A stretch of DNA of 64,000 nucleotides from Caprimulgus europaeus (taxonomy: Eukaryota; Chordata; Aves; Caprimulgiformes; Caprimulgidae): NCBI GenBank assembly GCA_907165065.1, contig OU015532.1, positions 40,774,839-40,838,838 on the forward strand, given 5' to 3'. The translations under genes and the position numbers were made by a program. Below, piece by piece: positions 24,001-39,000 of the stretch; position 1 is the first letter of the stretch, and each line of letters opens with the position of its first letter. Under the pieces are notes generated by a model. That model did not search any database and had not been told where the DNA came from. It saw only the letters and a program-made list of their open reading frames with translations.

Positions 24001-27000
24001 GGATTATTGTGGGGGGGAGAAAATTATCTCAATTTATCTCAAATTATTGTGGGGGGGAAAAGATTTCATTTTTTTGAAGGGAATAAGTCAGGCAAGCTTT
24101 ACCTTTTCTGAGGCATTAAGAAGGCATTTGAGAATTCAGTCATTTCAGTTAGTTTTCAGTATGTTCAACTATGGAGAAGTCTCCCTTTTCTACCTGTTTG
24201 TAATCATAACAGTATGTTTCTCACTACAATTCTGAGTTAGCATTTACTCCCTCCACTTTAGCTTTCGTGTTTTTCTGATTAAACAGTAGTGGTTTCTGAT
24301 TTCAATGGTATTTTTTCATTTTTTCTTGTTAGTGAGGTGTTTGTGCTGAAGTTATTGAAGTGAATCTTTCTTCTTTGTCTTTGATTCTCACATTCCTATT
24401 TACAAGTGGAAAATAAATGTGCTTTAAAAGTATTTCTTCTTACTGTTGTTGCAGAGCAAAATAATTTTAATAGATTTATGTATAGGCCTAGAAATCTAGA
24501 CTGTGTTTTGGACCATGATACTGACTGCATTATGGTATTCTGGGCCTGTGTTCTCAATGTAGTTATTTGCTTAATCCTTCCATTGCCACTGTGAAGTAGT
24601 TCATCAGTGTGTCTGAAGCCCTTTGAAAATGGAATCTGTAGCATTAATCACCATTAACCATTTACATTTTCATCTGTCTGCACTTGTGCCTCTGTGGAAC
24701 ATCTGATCAGTCATACTCTTCTGATCAGGTTTGGCAACAGCCACTTTCTGGAAACACTTTCCTTCCCATTGTCATTATCAAGGTTTTGCTGCTTGTGATA
24801 GCATGGTTAACTACACAATAAAGGCACAGCTTGGGAAAGATATGGCTGACAGAAAAACCTAAATCTATAGTTGTTAGAAGTTGTTAAAGAGGAAATACAT
24901 GAAGAAAATTGTACTTAATATGATGTAATAACGCTGTTACAGGTTTTGAGCATGATGCAGGATTTGACTGTGGGTTGATTCATTTGACGTCTTCTGACTC
25001 ACAAGGTTTCTGAAAGAATCGGGTGACTGGTTCAGCATTACTAACGTGAAATAAGGAGAATATGTATTGTATTATATGTACAAGAGAAAGGCCATTGGCA
25101 CCTGTATCAAACTTCTGTAAGTCTCACTCCCTGGTGGTTCTTCCTCCAAACATGGGGGGTCAGAAAATGGAGGGAGATGATGTCTTTGGTGGCACTCATG
25201 GCTGTGCCATGACAGGGATAGGGAACTTCTGGAGAGAGTCTAGCAGAGGGCTACAAAAATGATTAAGGGGTTGGAGCATTTTTCTTATGAGGAAAGGCTG
25301 AGAGAGCTGGGTCTGTTCAGCCTGGAGAAGAGAAGTCCGAGAGGGGACCTTATCAGTGTTTATAAACATCTAAAGGGCAAGTGTCAAGAGGGTGGGGCCC
25401 GACTCTTTTCAGTGGTGGCCAGCGAGAGGACAAGGGGCAATGGGCACAATCTGGAACACAGGAAATTCTGCTTAAACATGAGGAAAAACTTCTTTACTGT
25501 GAGGGCGTCAGAGCACTGGGACAGGCTGCCCAGAGAGGGTGTGGAGTCTCCTTCTCCAGAGATGTTCCAAACCCTCCTGGATGCAGTTTTGTGCAACCTG
25601 CTCTAGGTGAACCTGCTTTGGCAGGGGGGTTGGACTAGATGATCTCCAGAGGTCCCTTCCAATCCCAACCATTCTGTGGTTCCTTCCCCAGGCAGGAGTG
25701 ATGGTAGGATTTTTCCAGTCTGCAGATAGAATAGTAGGAAGGAATACAATGAATAATAATTTAACTATTGTGCCAAACCTGATTGTTTTCCAAAAGGACT
25801 CCCAAGAAAGGCACAGCTTCTAAAAATTTTGTCAAATAAATGAATGAATATGAAATTGGCACATTCTGATTTGTCATATGGAAATCAGATTTTTCAGCTT
25901 TGATGGGGGAAATACTTTACTTTTAGCAAAAACCCCCATTGTTTGTTTAAGCCAGCACTTTGATAAAGGCTTTCAACTAGTTAAGGCGCCAAACTTGGGG
26001 AGGAAATGCTAGAAAATAAGTCTCTCTGAATTCCAAATTGAAGGTTGTGAGATTTATTACCTGAGCTACAAAGGAGCCATCCTAGGGCTGACATGAGTGT
26101 GTGTGGCAGAGGGCATATACTGGTAGATATTCTGGTGTTTTGGAAAATTTGGATAGTCATTAATATAAAGCTAAATGTAGCACAGATAATTGTGCAAGTA
26201 CTGCATGTGGAGTACAGTACTATTTCAAATGTAAAGTAATGTTTTAGAAGAAAAGGAAGTCTGACTAGAAGTGAAAAGGTAGGAATGAGCATGGCAAATG
26301 TGTGAGGATATTTCTCTTTTTCTGTATGTGCTTCATTGTGTTATTTACTTCTCACCCTGTATATTTTAAGAAGAAATCTCCTACCATGTTATCTTTGTCT
26401 TATTAGGGTTAAATGGGCATGGTGCAGTAATTCTTTCTCTGGATGCATTATCACTCCGCTTATCTTCTTGTTATACAGTCACCCTTTCAGATTGCTACGT
26501 GACACTGTGGCTGCCTACTGCCTCAAATGAGAAGGTTCGGACCAGAACAATCAGGAACTGCAAAAACCCTGTCTGGAATGAAGCTTTCTGCTATAAGATT
26601 GACCGCCGAGTCAAGGTAGTAAAAATTAATGTTTTTCACCATTTGAAGTTTGCAGATAGTTGGTAGATTATGCAAAACCAATAATTATATAGCTAGTTTC
26701 CAAACACTGGAGGTGTTAAATATTTCTCAGAAAAAAAAATATCTGTTGCTTACATCCTCCTTGATATTGCTCTGTTCCAGCTATTTGTTACTTAAACAGA
26801 ATATAGCAGAATATAGCTGCAGAATATAGCCTTACTATCCTACTCCTGTTCTTAACATATACAAGTGAAACCCAAGATAAAGATCACATAAAAATAACCC
26901 TAAGTAAGTTCTAGGTATAGTGGAAAGGAAATCCTTTAATCATTATTTATGTAACTGTACCTGTTTTATACACTTAGAGCTAATGGCCATAAAGTGCAAG

Positions 27001-30000
27001 TAGAAACATTTAACACAGTTATTTATCACAAATTCATGAATATTCTGTATGACCTGCTTGTTTTGTTTTATTTCTGCAGTCAGACAGGCCTGCTTCTTTG
27101 TGTATGTACTGTTATCAGTAATGTGAAGTCTAATACTTCCACATCTCTTTCCCTTTTCTGTTTCTCTTTCTCCTTTTTCCTTCTTCCCCCAAAACTGGAG
27201 CGGGGAGGGAGAAAAAAAGCTAGGCAGGAGATTTTCCTGATGTATGGAGCTCTTAGATATGGAAGTAACTCCATGATGTTGTTCTCTTTTTGCAGAATGT
27301 ACTGGAGCTAAAGGTCTGTGATGAAGACACGATCACCAGTGATGATGAGCTCTGTACAGTTCTCTTTGACATAGATAAACTCACTGTAGGACGTACTGTT
27401 AGAGTGAGGTTTCAGCTGAATCCACAGGTGAGCAATGGAATTCGTGAGAAAAAAAAGCAAATTCTTTCCTTCTGTTGAAATGTATCCTTCTACAGTATTT
27501 CATTTTAGGAAAAATCTACTTAAGCTGTATTTTGCTGCTATTATAAAAAAGACTTAAAATCACTATATGAGTGCTTCATGCTAGTTTTTGTTAAGAACAA
27601 ATCTCTATGCTAAACATCTGTGATGGGACTAGCTAAAACTAATTACCAGATGCCTTAATTCTGAATATTTCTGGCACGTTTGTTGGCTCTTGGTATAAGT
27701 TCTGAATTTTAGTCCACTTTAAACTGTAATAATATTAAAGCAGCTGATTCTTCTCGTGTTGGGAATTAAAATCTGAAAAATGGCTATTTTAGCTGAATAG
27801 CAGTTCCTGCATCTGCATGCTTACATGGCACTTAGTTATCAAAAAAACTAGTTTCAACAGCTACTTTTTCAGTATCTTAAAATTCAGTATCTTCAGTTGG
27901 CACCATGGAGGTTTTTTGCAAATGATTCTTATATTCTGGGCATTTTCCTAAGAGCTATTCTAAATACATATTTTACAAATTATATGTAACTGGTATGATG
28001 AAAGCTATGAAGAAAAATAAGTAATATAGCTTCCTTTTTCCTCCTCTCTTCAGGCACGCGAGGAGCTGGAGGTGGAGTTCACATTGCAGAACACGTGAGT
28101 AGAATCCTAAATTCTATATAAATTGTTGTATTCAGTATAAAAATATTCTGGAAAGCTGGTTCCTGTGTGATAGTGCTTCTTAAACATACAGTCTCTGAAA
28201 GCAGTATCCAGATGTTTTCATTCAAGTTTACTAAATTGGAATTTCAGAATACATATTTTTATATTTAAAATATATGAAAATGACAAATTTTTGCCCTATT
28301 TGACTGGCACCAACTTCCTACTGTTCTATTTTATCACTGAATCAATACAGAAGGAAGTATGAGGATAATTACAAGATTCAGGAAGTTTTGACCCTTAAAA
28401 CATGGAGTGCCAAGCCTAAATGTCTTATGTCCCCCATTCCTGGGGAATCTGGCTTCTCAAATCCACAGCATTATAAAATGCTCTCCTATAAGTTGATCTA
28501 TTCAGCTTATCTGGCTACACGTGCAGAGCTGTGGCAGACTTTGAGTACCAGCTCCAGCAGAGAGGGGAACTAAATATTTTGTATAAAGTAAGGAGCAAAG
28601 ATCACTATGGGAGGCTGAGGAACCAGGAAAAATGGAGGAGCAGCAGAAACTTCACTAGGTAGGCATGAAAGGTGCTGGTGGAGTTTGTTTAGGGGATGTG
28701 TTTGTTTCAGTTAATTCATATTGTGGGGGAATCTGGGAGCATGTTGCTCTAACTGGTGAGCAAGTGTGGTGCAGGATCACGAGTATTCTAGTCTGTTTCC
28801 GTAATATGTTTTATGACTCTCAGGAAGTTCATTGAAAGAATTTATGTTGCCAATTTGATCCTTGTTATTGGACTGAAAGTGCTGTTGAAACAACCTTAGA
28901 GAAGAGATGGCACTGCTGGGACCTTCTCAAGGCATTTGGGGCATTTGAGGAGGCCTAGCAGGATAGTATGTTGGTGAAGACTTTGAATAGAATGTTTATT
29001 CCTAACAGAAGGGGAAATTGGGACTTGCTGGAGAAAGGGCAGTAGCTCAGTGTTATGAGTGGAGAAGGAAAGATCTCCCAGTGTTCACAAGTAAAAAAGC
29101 CACCAGAGATAAAGCAGTCGCAGAATCTCCTATTACAACTCTTGGAAAATCACCAGGGCAGATTGATTGTTGTTTACTGTGCACCAAAACTGGCAGACAA
29201 ATGGTGCCTATCACAGCTTAGGAGGGTCATGGAATCAGTAATAGCAATGGGGAAGTGAGCTCCAGTAGACTTCCAAAATGACCTGTCAACTTCCTCTGCA
29301 AGTTAGAGGTTGGCTTGTGGAGTTGGTATGTAGAATCATACTCTAGATAACTCTGTCTTTTGATGAGAGAAATCCAGGCAGGTTCTCTGGCTTGGATGTT
29401 GTGCACAAGTGGGTTTGCATGTGGGGGTGGATGCTGGAATTTGTCTTGGAGCATATACACACCAGCTCTGTGTCAAAATCTTCTCTTGGACCTTGCAGCC
29501 AGTTGTCTTTTCCTGGAGACATGCTCAATAGATAAAGTCAGAAACATAGCAATTTCTGCAGATGCTGCCTGAGTAGGAATTCTACTGGTTGGAAAAAGAT
29601 GATTAAGACTGTATAAATAAAAAGGAACCTTGGCAGTGCCAAGGAATAGGTTTTAAAAAGAATCACAGTCATGGCTCAGTTGGTAGAGCAAGAGCACACC
29701 TTTTTTATTCATAGTGTGGTACCTGGGTGACTAATGTAATAGTTGTGGCCTGATGAACTCCACATGCAAAGGGAAGAAATTGCTGTGTCATAAGTCAGTC
29801 AGGGAGGGAATGTCCCTGTCCCAGCAGACGGGAGAAAAGGGAAGACACTTCTCTGGGAAAATGAATTTCTTATCAGAAGGCAGATAAACATTTCCCCCAC
29901 TATCCCTCATTTACATGTCTTGCATATGTGTGGTGCTCAATACTGTTCTGCCCATCAGTTGAGCCTGGAATAAAGGTGTAAGCACATCTGAATTGATTAA

Positions 30001-33000
30001 ATGTCATGATCTTGGTAGGTTATTGAGACTTTTTTTCCCCCACTCAACATTGAAAGGTGTGTTATCAGAGGTAATAATGAAAGGGTTTGTGCACTAAAAT
30101 TGGAGACAATGGATCACACTACCTGTGATAAACTAAAGAACCCTGAAAAGGTCTGAAAGACTGAACTGAAGCAACTGAGATGGGTCACCAAAAAGCTATA
30201 GACCAAACCAACAAGCTTGTGAGTTGAACAAGCTCAGCAGGTTTTATAAAGGGTTTTTGGCATTGCTGGGTGGGAGAAGTGTTGACGGGGATTAGAGATA
30301 ATTTTCAGAGAGGGAGAGCCAACCATAGTGCTAACAAGAGGTACAGCTAACTGTGCAGGACAGTTTCTACAAATCTGGTATTGTGATGGGAACAATGAGA
30401 ACATACTTTATTTGGGTAAATATGGCAGTTTATCTCTGAAATTATTATTCCTGCAGCACATTTTGTCTGACACTATCTGAAGTACTTTTTCATTCTTTCC
30501 CCATCTTCATTCTGGAGTTTACCAATTGCAAGATTTATTATATTAGCCTGTTCTTTCCAGCATTTCAGATCAATAATATCACACATGAAGTGTAACCCCC
30601 AGGCCAAGAAACTTTCCTGGGTTGCACCTATGGTAGTGGCTTTGTCACTTCTGTTTTTGTTTGCCTACTGACCGCACTGCCAAAATTGTTTTGTGTTACT
30701 TTGATAAAAGAACATTGTAAAAATTTCCTGATGTTACACTGATGGGCTGTATGAAATTGGTTCACGCATTCGCTCCTGTTATCTTTTATTTAAAATGGAA
30801 GAAAGCCTTCATTTTGGTAGCTTGGTTTCCACAACTGTGAGACATATACCCTGTCTAGTTATACTTCCTTCCTATGACACTCCTGCCGTACCTGCACATG
30901 CTCACCTCTACTGCCACTACTCGTGGCAGGCACTGAGTGTCAAATGTTTGATCCTAACGACACAGAGAGGAAGGCATGCTCCTTCCTCCACGTGCCTTTT
31001 CACCAGCAACCGAGCCAAGGGATTGCAAACACCTGCCCAGTGTTTTATGGGCCTATAACACGAGCTCAGCTGGCAATGAGAGCTGCTGCCCTCAAGCAGC
31101 AGTGACAGAAAAGGTAAGGTCGTTGTACACAGATTGCTGATTTGCATACTTTAGTGCTTTTTGTGTTATTTTCTGGTGATTATCAACGGTAACACGGGCT
31201 TTCTCCCTTGTGTTTCCACTGGTAGGGTCCAGCGTCAGCATGAGCCTCTACAAGTTGCTACAGGGACGGAGTCTCGCTGGACTAGGTGGCTTCGCTCGCT
31301 CAACATCCCCCTCCCTTCTGAGTTGTTCTGAAGCCCATACATGATATTGAGGGGCCACAAAGATACATCTGATGAACTACAAGGTACTTTGAGTTCCAAG
31401 GAGAGGTCTGAGCGCCCCAGGGTATTTGCTGGATCTGCTGATCTTCTTTTTGGCCTCCTTTCTATCTTTCAGATGTCCCAGTTGGAGGAGGTATATCTCA
31501 AACAACTCTTAGAAGAATGAAGGACCACTCTTAAACAACCTTTCAACTCAGCTCTTCCTCCCTTTTCTTTTTCCTTCCAAATGTGAAAGACTATGTTTAA
31601 AACAAAGCCCACTTAACATAAATACATGTAAATAGGTGTATAAAATGTATAAAAGACAAATATTAATTATTGAAATATGGCAAAAGCATGCTTTTTAGAA
31701 AATAAAGGTCTTTTTTTTTCTTTCTGTAGTTCTGCTGTGTTATTTTGAGAAATTTTCCCCATGTGTGAAGGGACCAGTAGATCATGCTAGCCATTTGGTT
31801 TGGGCACTGCTGAGGAAACTCTCAAAGTAGGCTGAGTCTCCATCTATTTGGGACCAAATACACTGTTCATATTTGTGTTTGTGGCAGAAAGTCACAGGGC
31901 CTCAAAAAGCAGTGAAGGCAAAAGTTTTAAGTCCAGAAAGATGACAACCAAAGAATCTTTGAGGTGAATACAGTTTTCTTTATTGACATAGCACCACCCC
32001 CCATGCTTCTCATGGGTCATCAGAAAGCTCAGAAAAGTAGCCTGTGGCATGTGGGAGCTACTAAAAGAAGGGGAAGCTGGATGTAACATGGAAGAATCTT
32101 TTTCTAAATGTGAACTGTAATATGAGAATCTCTGTGACTATAACTTCCCATAAAATATTACCTGCTTTGTTATAAGTCAGGCGTGATCTTAAAAGGAGAA
32201 GGTGGTAGTTTGATGTGTACTAGGTGCTGGAAAGTGATCCCTGGGCTCACAGAGCCCACTAAAGTCTTAAACACCTCGTCAATAGATATTAAGTGGAGAA
32301 GGACGCTAAGGATCTCTGTTCCTGGCTTCTGCCACAGGTCATAATATGCTCCCAATTATCACAGTAAAGCTGAGGTCTGCATTATAGAAGACTACAAATT
32401 GCAAACTGTGTTGGAGAAGAGGACAGGGGTGTTAGTATGTGTAACAAGGGCTGTCTAATAGCAGGTTGGTTGTTAGGGAAATTACCAGCTAGTCTTGAGA
32501 AGTGGACATTGTGGAGTGCTCCAAAGATAGGCAAAATATACAAAGGTCCCTGCCAAACTGAATAGTAAGTGCTCTTCTGCACCAGCTCAGGTGTTTTTCT
32601 AGCCACAGCTGATCTCCAAATTGAAATTTAGGATATAAAGGTTCTCAGTGCAGTGTGGTGAGTAACCAACCAGTAAGGGTAGCTGAGCTTCCTTACAGCA
32701 GTGACCACAGAGCTGGCACCTGAAGCGGGACATCTCAGCTATTGGTGCTTCGTGCCTGTGTTGTCCTGGCTCTTCCCAGGAGCCTTACAAGCTGTTCTAT
32801 CCAACAGTGCAGGTTCTTCCACTCTGTTTGAAGGTCGTGCCTTGGCCCTCCTAACTATCAGCCTAACTTTGCTGATTCCAGTACCTCAAATAATACTACA
32901 CTCTACTGGATATTTACCTCCATGAACAGATATTCTTTCCTGCCTTTCCACCTTCATTTCACAAGGCTATGCAGGCTTTCATATCCACCATGCTGTTTCT

Positions 33001-36000
33001 CTGCTTTCCTTAATTTTTTTAATGAAGTATTTGAGGATAGTGACACCATATGTCATGTAATGTCAAAATTATTTGACTACAAAACAATAACTAAGTGCAA
33101 AAGTTTGTGTCTGAAACAAAACTTGAGTAGTAGTCTACGTGCATGTAGAAATACTGAGTATTTTTTGCCTGTTCCTGACCGATGTTCTTGTATCTCTTTT
33201 AGTATACACTTTCAATAAAAGATCCCACCAAGTTCTTCAGTAAAATTATATTTTCCAGTGTATAACTGTTTTTTTTGGGCAGATTGTTTTGGGGTTTTTT
33301 TCTGGAAATTTTTTCCTGAGTGTTCTGCACTGTATTTAACCAATTCATATTTTTCTTTTAAAAGAGAAAACTGATTTGAAAGTTAAACTTTAAACTGTTG
33401 ATGAGCTTTGAAACCTTGGGAGGATTCTTTGTTATGGGAAATTTTACAAAGCTATATTCATCTATGCTTATACTGAAATCTAATACTTGCTATAAACCTC
33501 TTAAAATGGACATAACGTCATTCATCTGATTTTAAAGGAAGTGTATAGTTTTGCTTCACCTGAGATAAAAGACGTATTATAACTATATAACTGTGTAAGA
33601 CTACAGAGTGTATAATCCGTAGCTTGTAAAGTCTACATCAACAGCTCATACTGTCTGCAGCAGGTTGAGGATTTGGTGCTCAATCCTTTTAATTTGTTGT
33701 AGGTATGTATTAGTCCCTTTGGACTAATCTGGGTTACTGAGATACTGTATGAATTTACAGCTGCAATGTAATAAAATGGTAAATTATAAGATATCCTTAA
33801 TGAGACATTGCCTGATTTTTCTGAGGAAGAAATATTTAAGAATGTAAAAATTGGCTTATACAGTATATGAACTCACTTCTCCCCCTCGATGGAAACACAT
33901 CTATACTTATATTAAAATATCATGTACATTTTGCAAATAACTTTGTAGAGATGAGTACAGTTTCTTCCGCCGTTATGGTAATTTTTAGAAAATTGTGAAA
34001 ATCTCAACACCTGTGTTAGTTTCACGTATCAGAATGCTTTGCATGTTTTACTAAAACAAGTATGAACAAACCACATGAGTAAAAGCCCAGCTTTGTATTC
34101 TATCATGGGTGGATGGAAAAACTGGCAACTCAGCTCGTCATCTAGAACTATGCTTGATAAAAGCTTTGAAGTATTTTTGAGTAAGAATGTTAAAGTCAGA
34201 AATGTCAAAGTTGATGAGGGGGGAAAATGTGTAATGTGTTAACTCATAGACTTAAATATTTATCTGAGTTGTCCCACTAATGACCCTGTAATTTCCATTT
34301 TATTTTTCAGTCTGGACTATCCTGATAGCATTATTACTAATGGAGTACTAGTGGTAATGTATATTTCTTACAATCTTCCCTGTGTCTGCATAACAAGTGT
34401 TCTGATTTTTAACTCTGGAAGCTTTGAGCTGTGTCCTAAAGCCAGTATTATCAGCCACTCATTGTCCTACATAGAAAAAGGACCTGTTGTTGACACTAAG
34501 GATCACTGTTTTCCCGTTCCCCCAGTGTGGTGCCACCTTCTGTAAAGGCATGCTGCCAGCCTGCTGTCAGCATGCAAATGCCACCTACTTTCTTGTATAA
34601 ACTTGAATTTCCTACCCATTGTTCCCACATTACACTCAGGAATATCAGGGGTTAATGAAGGAAGTGACAAAACACTCATCAGAAGAGTTCCATATCTCAA
34701 TATGCCTATTATTTTGAATAGATCTCACGCTCTTCACTTGACTGTCTCTCCAATTTAAAGCAGCTCGTGAGTTGCTCCTCTCAACTTTCAAACATAGAGA
34801 AACTATCATGTCACTATTGCCCTCTTGTTATCTGAAAATGTAATAGGTAATTATTATGTTGCTCATTGATCAACTAGAGGTGTTTGTTGAGAGCAGTATG
34901 AATCACTTACAATGACTTTATACTTCTCTCAATCGTCATTTATTCTTTCTTGTTACAGGCACGCGAGGTTTCCTGTTTGGAGGTTAGAGTGGATCCGCGG
35001 AAGCTGAAGCAACAATCCACAAGTGAGGTTATTGCTTCATTAACCTATTGTTTTTGTGTTGTGATTCAGTAGTTATAACAAATGTTGAAAAAATTAATAA
35101 TCTGTTGCACATGTTACTTTACCTGTGTCACATAATACTTAGTTTCGGCTTGCCCCGCCTTCCAGAAAGATTGTATCTGTCAGAATTCAGGTTAGTCAAG
35201 TATTTAGCACTGAGACAAATCTTAAATTGATGCAAAAATAGAGCCATATATACTAGAATTAAAAACTTGGAAAAAGTTTTATTAGTTCTCTTGGTTTATT
35301 GCTTGTTCAAAATGAAAAATTTTAACTAAGTTGGATCATTATTTAAAATTATCCTATAATTAAATTAATATGTACAAATCTTATCCTGTATGTTTAATTG
35401 GGGTCTTAGTGTGTACAAAGTTTCTGAACATTCACATTTCTGAAAAAAAATAAAATATATATTTTATTGCTTGAGCAAAAATAATAAACTCAAGCTCTTA
35501 AATTTAAATCTATAAATTTATTTTAAAATAAAATTGTATCAAAGGGGTTTGCACAAAACGCAAACCACCACCAAATCAGGACTTTGCCTGTAAAATGTAG
35601 CTCTAATAAATATAGCAGAACTCTTCTGCTTTAGTCTTTAAGTTGATTCAAATAAACAGTAGCCACTCACAGGGCAAATCTCAAGAAATTGTGGCTAGTT
35701 TGAGATAATTTGTGAATGGAAAATTGACCTTTACGAAGAAAATGGTAGCAATGGCTGAGTTGCATTATAGGAAGTTTCAGACTGAAGTGTAACATGGGGA
35801 GGAAAGGTTAGTGACCTAAAATTATGTGCCCCTTGGCCCTGATCTTGCAAGAGAGCAGCACACGATCTCTCTGTAAACATAAAGGCTTCTCTGTACAAGG
35901 AAGGCATCCTTTGGGTTGACAGGTTGTTTCAGTTTTGGTGACACGAAGGCATGTGTCAAATATTCTCCTTGAGCTTTGGATTTGAATCATTTGACTCGTG

Positions 36001-39000
36001 TAGCAGACACGACATACAATAAAATGTGTATGATGAATCAGAACAGACTGACTTAAAATAAATGACGCTGTTATTCAATGTGAATAATCCAAAATGCCTT
36101 TAAACTGACACTCCTTTAAATCTAAACCTTGTTTTTATTTATTCATGGAAAGCACCTACCAAATAGCATGCTGCAGTATTTTAAAAATATGTGATTTCTG
36201 TATATTAATGATTTATACAGATCCACTATGATGTTTTCAATCTGTTTCAGCCACCCAAAGTCTACTTAATCATTGTGACGTAAGGAAAATCAGACAGAAA
36301 GTGTGCAGAGTAGAAGCAGATTTTATTATTCATGTGTGTTTGTTTGGAAAGGTTAAAATTCTCTCTCTTTCCTGCCTCTGTGTTTAGACCAGGAGCTTAC
36401 ATTTACAGTGAAAAGATCCCATGAAGGAAGCCAAAAGATTTTGCTGGACTCTGACCCCAGCCTCAGGATCATCGTATTCCACTGTGTCATAAATGATCAG
36501 ACGAGACTGGATATCACATTGCCAGAAGGGGTATGTTCCCCGTCTGTTTGTTATCATTTACCTCAATGAAATTAGAAGAAGAAATTAGTGAAACCAGTGA
36601 ACTGAACTATCCCTCTTAGGAGAAGTTCTTGAGATGACAAACCTTTCATGTGCTCATCCCTACCTCTTTTTACATTGTTTCAGCTAGCAGATAAAAATGA
36701 AACGGAGATGGGGGTCCTTTCTTTCCCTCTGAATTCACTCCCTTTGCAGAAAGAAATAATAATAGAAGAGGTAAGTGCTGTAAACCTTTTAAAATAAATA
36801 TTTTCAAAATATGCTTAATATTGTCCTGCTAGAAATAAAGTTACCAAGTGAAAAAAATCTCTGTGTAATAATTGTACAGCTATTTATTGAGAATGTTAAA
36901 AAAAATTAAGACGGTTGTATTCACTTTTAAAGGAAAGAAGTGTTAACGATAATTATAATAATATTAAAATCATTGCAAACCTGCATCCTAAAATTAGAAT
37001 TAAGTAGTTTCAAGAAACAGAAATGACTGTTATATGCACATGCATCCCCAAATTAATTTATTTTTGGGTATTGGGATAATTCCAGAATCACTAGTAATTA
37101 AAAAAAAAAAAAATCCAGAGTATGAGCTTAATTTGGATCTTAACTTGTTTAAATATTCATATTGAGACTGCTTTCGTATGTAATTTTTTTCTTTTTTTCC
37201 TTTTTTTTTTTTTAATAAGGTAACTTGTCTCATTCTTGTTACTCCTTCTAAGTGAGCACATTTTGAGGTGGTGTAACATGCGAGCTCATGCCACGCTAAG
37301 TGCCCCAAACAGGCTTGTTAGATAAGAGAGAATTTGATTCCAGAGTGAGACTTCTGTTAGTTGTACTAAAATAATGTTCTTAGCCGTATGAATTATTTAT
37401 TTGAGAATCTTCTCTCTTATTGAATGAGCACTATCTGAGCTTGAAGGAAGAAATGTTTAAAAATCTGGTGGTAATTAGCTTTGTTTCCTGGATTTCTAGG
37501 ATCATTCCTTTCACTTGTCCTTGACAGCAAGAAAATGGTAAGATTACCTCTTTTTCTCCTGTCATCCAGGATTATTGTAAACTAGTTATCTAGGTTTTTT
37601 TCTATGGTAGGTGGAGAGATGAATGCATGCTGCGTGAGTGCTTTGTCCTGTACTTACGTGGTGCCTGAGGTAAGTGCAAGTCTGCTGCAGTGACAGGATC
37701 ATGCAGTTTGATATGAGTTTATGAGCCTTGGTAGGTTTCTTCAGAGTAAATTAGCCTATGACTGAAATAAACTCTATTCCTCTTTAATTTTGCAAAATTA
37801 CTAAAGTAAACATAAGGCAAGCTGGCTTCTGCCCTTTCTCCTACTTCACTGAGCAGAATGGAAGCTGAGACCTGACCAGCTGCACCTTTGCCAACCCATT
37901 CTCAGGGACAGAATTGCACCAGTGATAGGTAAAACTGAAGACAATGAGATTTTATGATGCAGCTGAAAACTGCATATGGTTCACAGCACCCTTACTATGG
38001 GGTGATATACAGAAGGGGGAAGCAAGGTGGGTTTTTAGAGTATGGGATACAATTCAGAGCATAGGCAGAGGAGCTACCTGCTCAATCTCAGCCTGTAATA
38101 TAATATATTGAAATATAAATCTAATAGATACACATTTATAGGTAGAGCAAAAGAAATCTTAATCTACAGCTAGAAAAGTTGTTTGTTTTTATAGGGTCAG
38201 TCAATTGACCTTATTCTGTTTTTAGAATTACACTGTGCCAAATTTGCTGGAGAAAAAATGTTACTAACATTTAACCCTTGAAACATTCATGTTTGTGAAA
38301 TATTGGTAAAAGTAACATTCAGGATAGAGTTTGCAGCCACCAGAGGGTGATGTGACCCAGAAGATTTGGTCCAATATTAAGTGCTTTTCACAGTAACAAG
38401 TTAATTCGTGTGGTTTAAGGCACAAAACATTAGCTGCCATTTAACTGGTTTTGTACCCTCTTTCCTGCAAATTCTTTGGCTTGTGCTTTGCATTTCTTAA
38501 GGAAAAAATTCAGTGTGGCTGCCCATGTGGAAAAAGCAGTGGATATTCTTATATATTTGCAGGATGAAACTTGCAAATGCTTATCTAGAAATCTGTTCAG
38601 CACACAGGTGAAAGGCTGGATTTCACAGGACAGAGGCTGGGCAGGAGGTGTTGCTGCAGGACTTGCTCTGCAGTTCAAGCTCCATCACACAGCTCATTAG
38701 GACCTTCACTTTAAACGCTGTTAGTGAGCTGTCAAAACCTGAGGACAGGTGATGGTGGCATCACTTGAGTTTTCCAGGAAGTCAGAGTGATAAAAAGGAA
38801 TGTGTACAGAAAAAATTACTCCTTAAATTACCCCTTTTGGTGATCTTTGCCTGGTTTTTGTGTCTTGTCTTTGTGCCTGTGTTCACAAGAAGTCTGAAGC
38901 ACCTTGGAAAGTCCTCTTCTTCTTCTTCACTACTATTCCTTGCTGGCAATAGAAATGTTCTTTTTTTCTTCTCTTCCTTGGTGAATAGACAGACTTGGAA

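Larger units (their letters stand above)
21696..26478 (+). other. Gene B intron 3
   Basis: Holds a CR1 tail (25214-25682) and a short imperfect duplication with two G7 runs (24003-24057). Nothing else recognised. Confidence 0.7.
28095..34310 (+). other. Gene B intron 6
   Basis: The largest gene B intron, 6.2 kb. Contains the unexplained coding-like tract at 30923-31706 and a tRNA-like A-box at 29672-29683. No repeat family is clearly recognised. Confidence 0.6.

Noticed and set aside
28054..34967. Gene B exons 6 and 8 both begin GCACGCGAG, hinting at exon duplication
   Set aside because: The sequences diverge after nine bases and encode different, family-typical segments; a coincidence.
38476..38700. 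74-codon frame in gene B intron 11
   Set aside because: No splice site joins it in phase, and homology requires exon 11 to join exon 12 directly.
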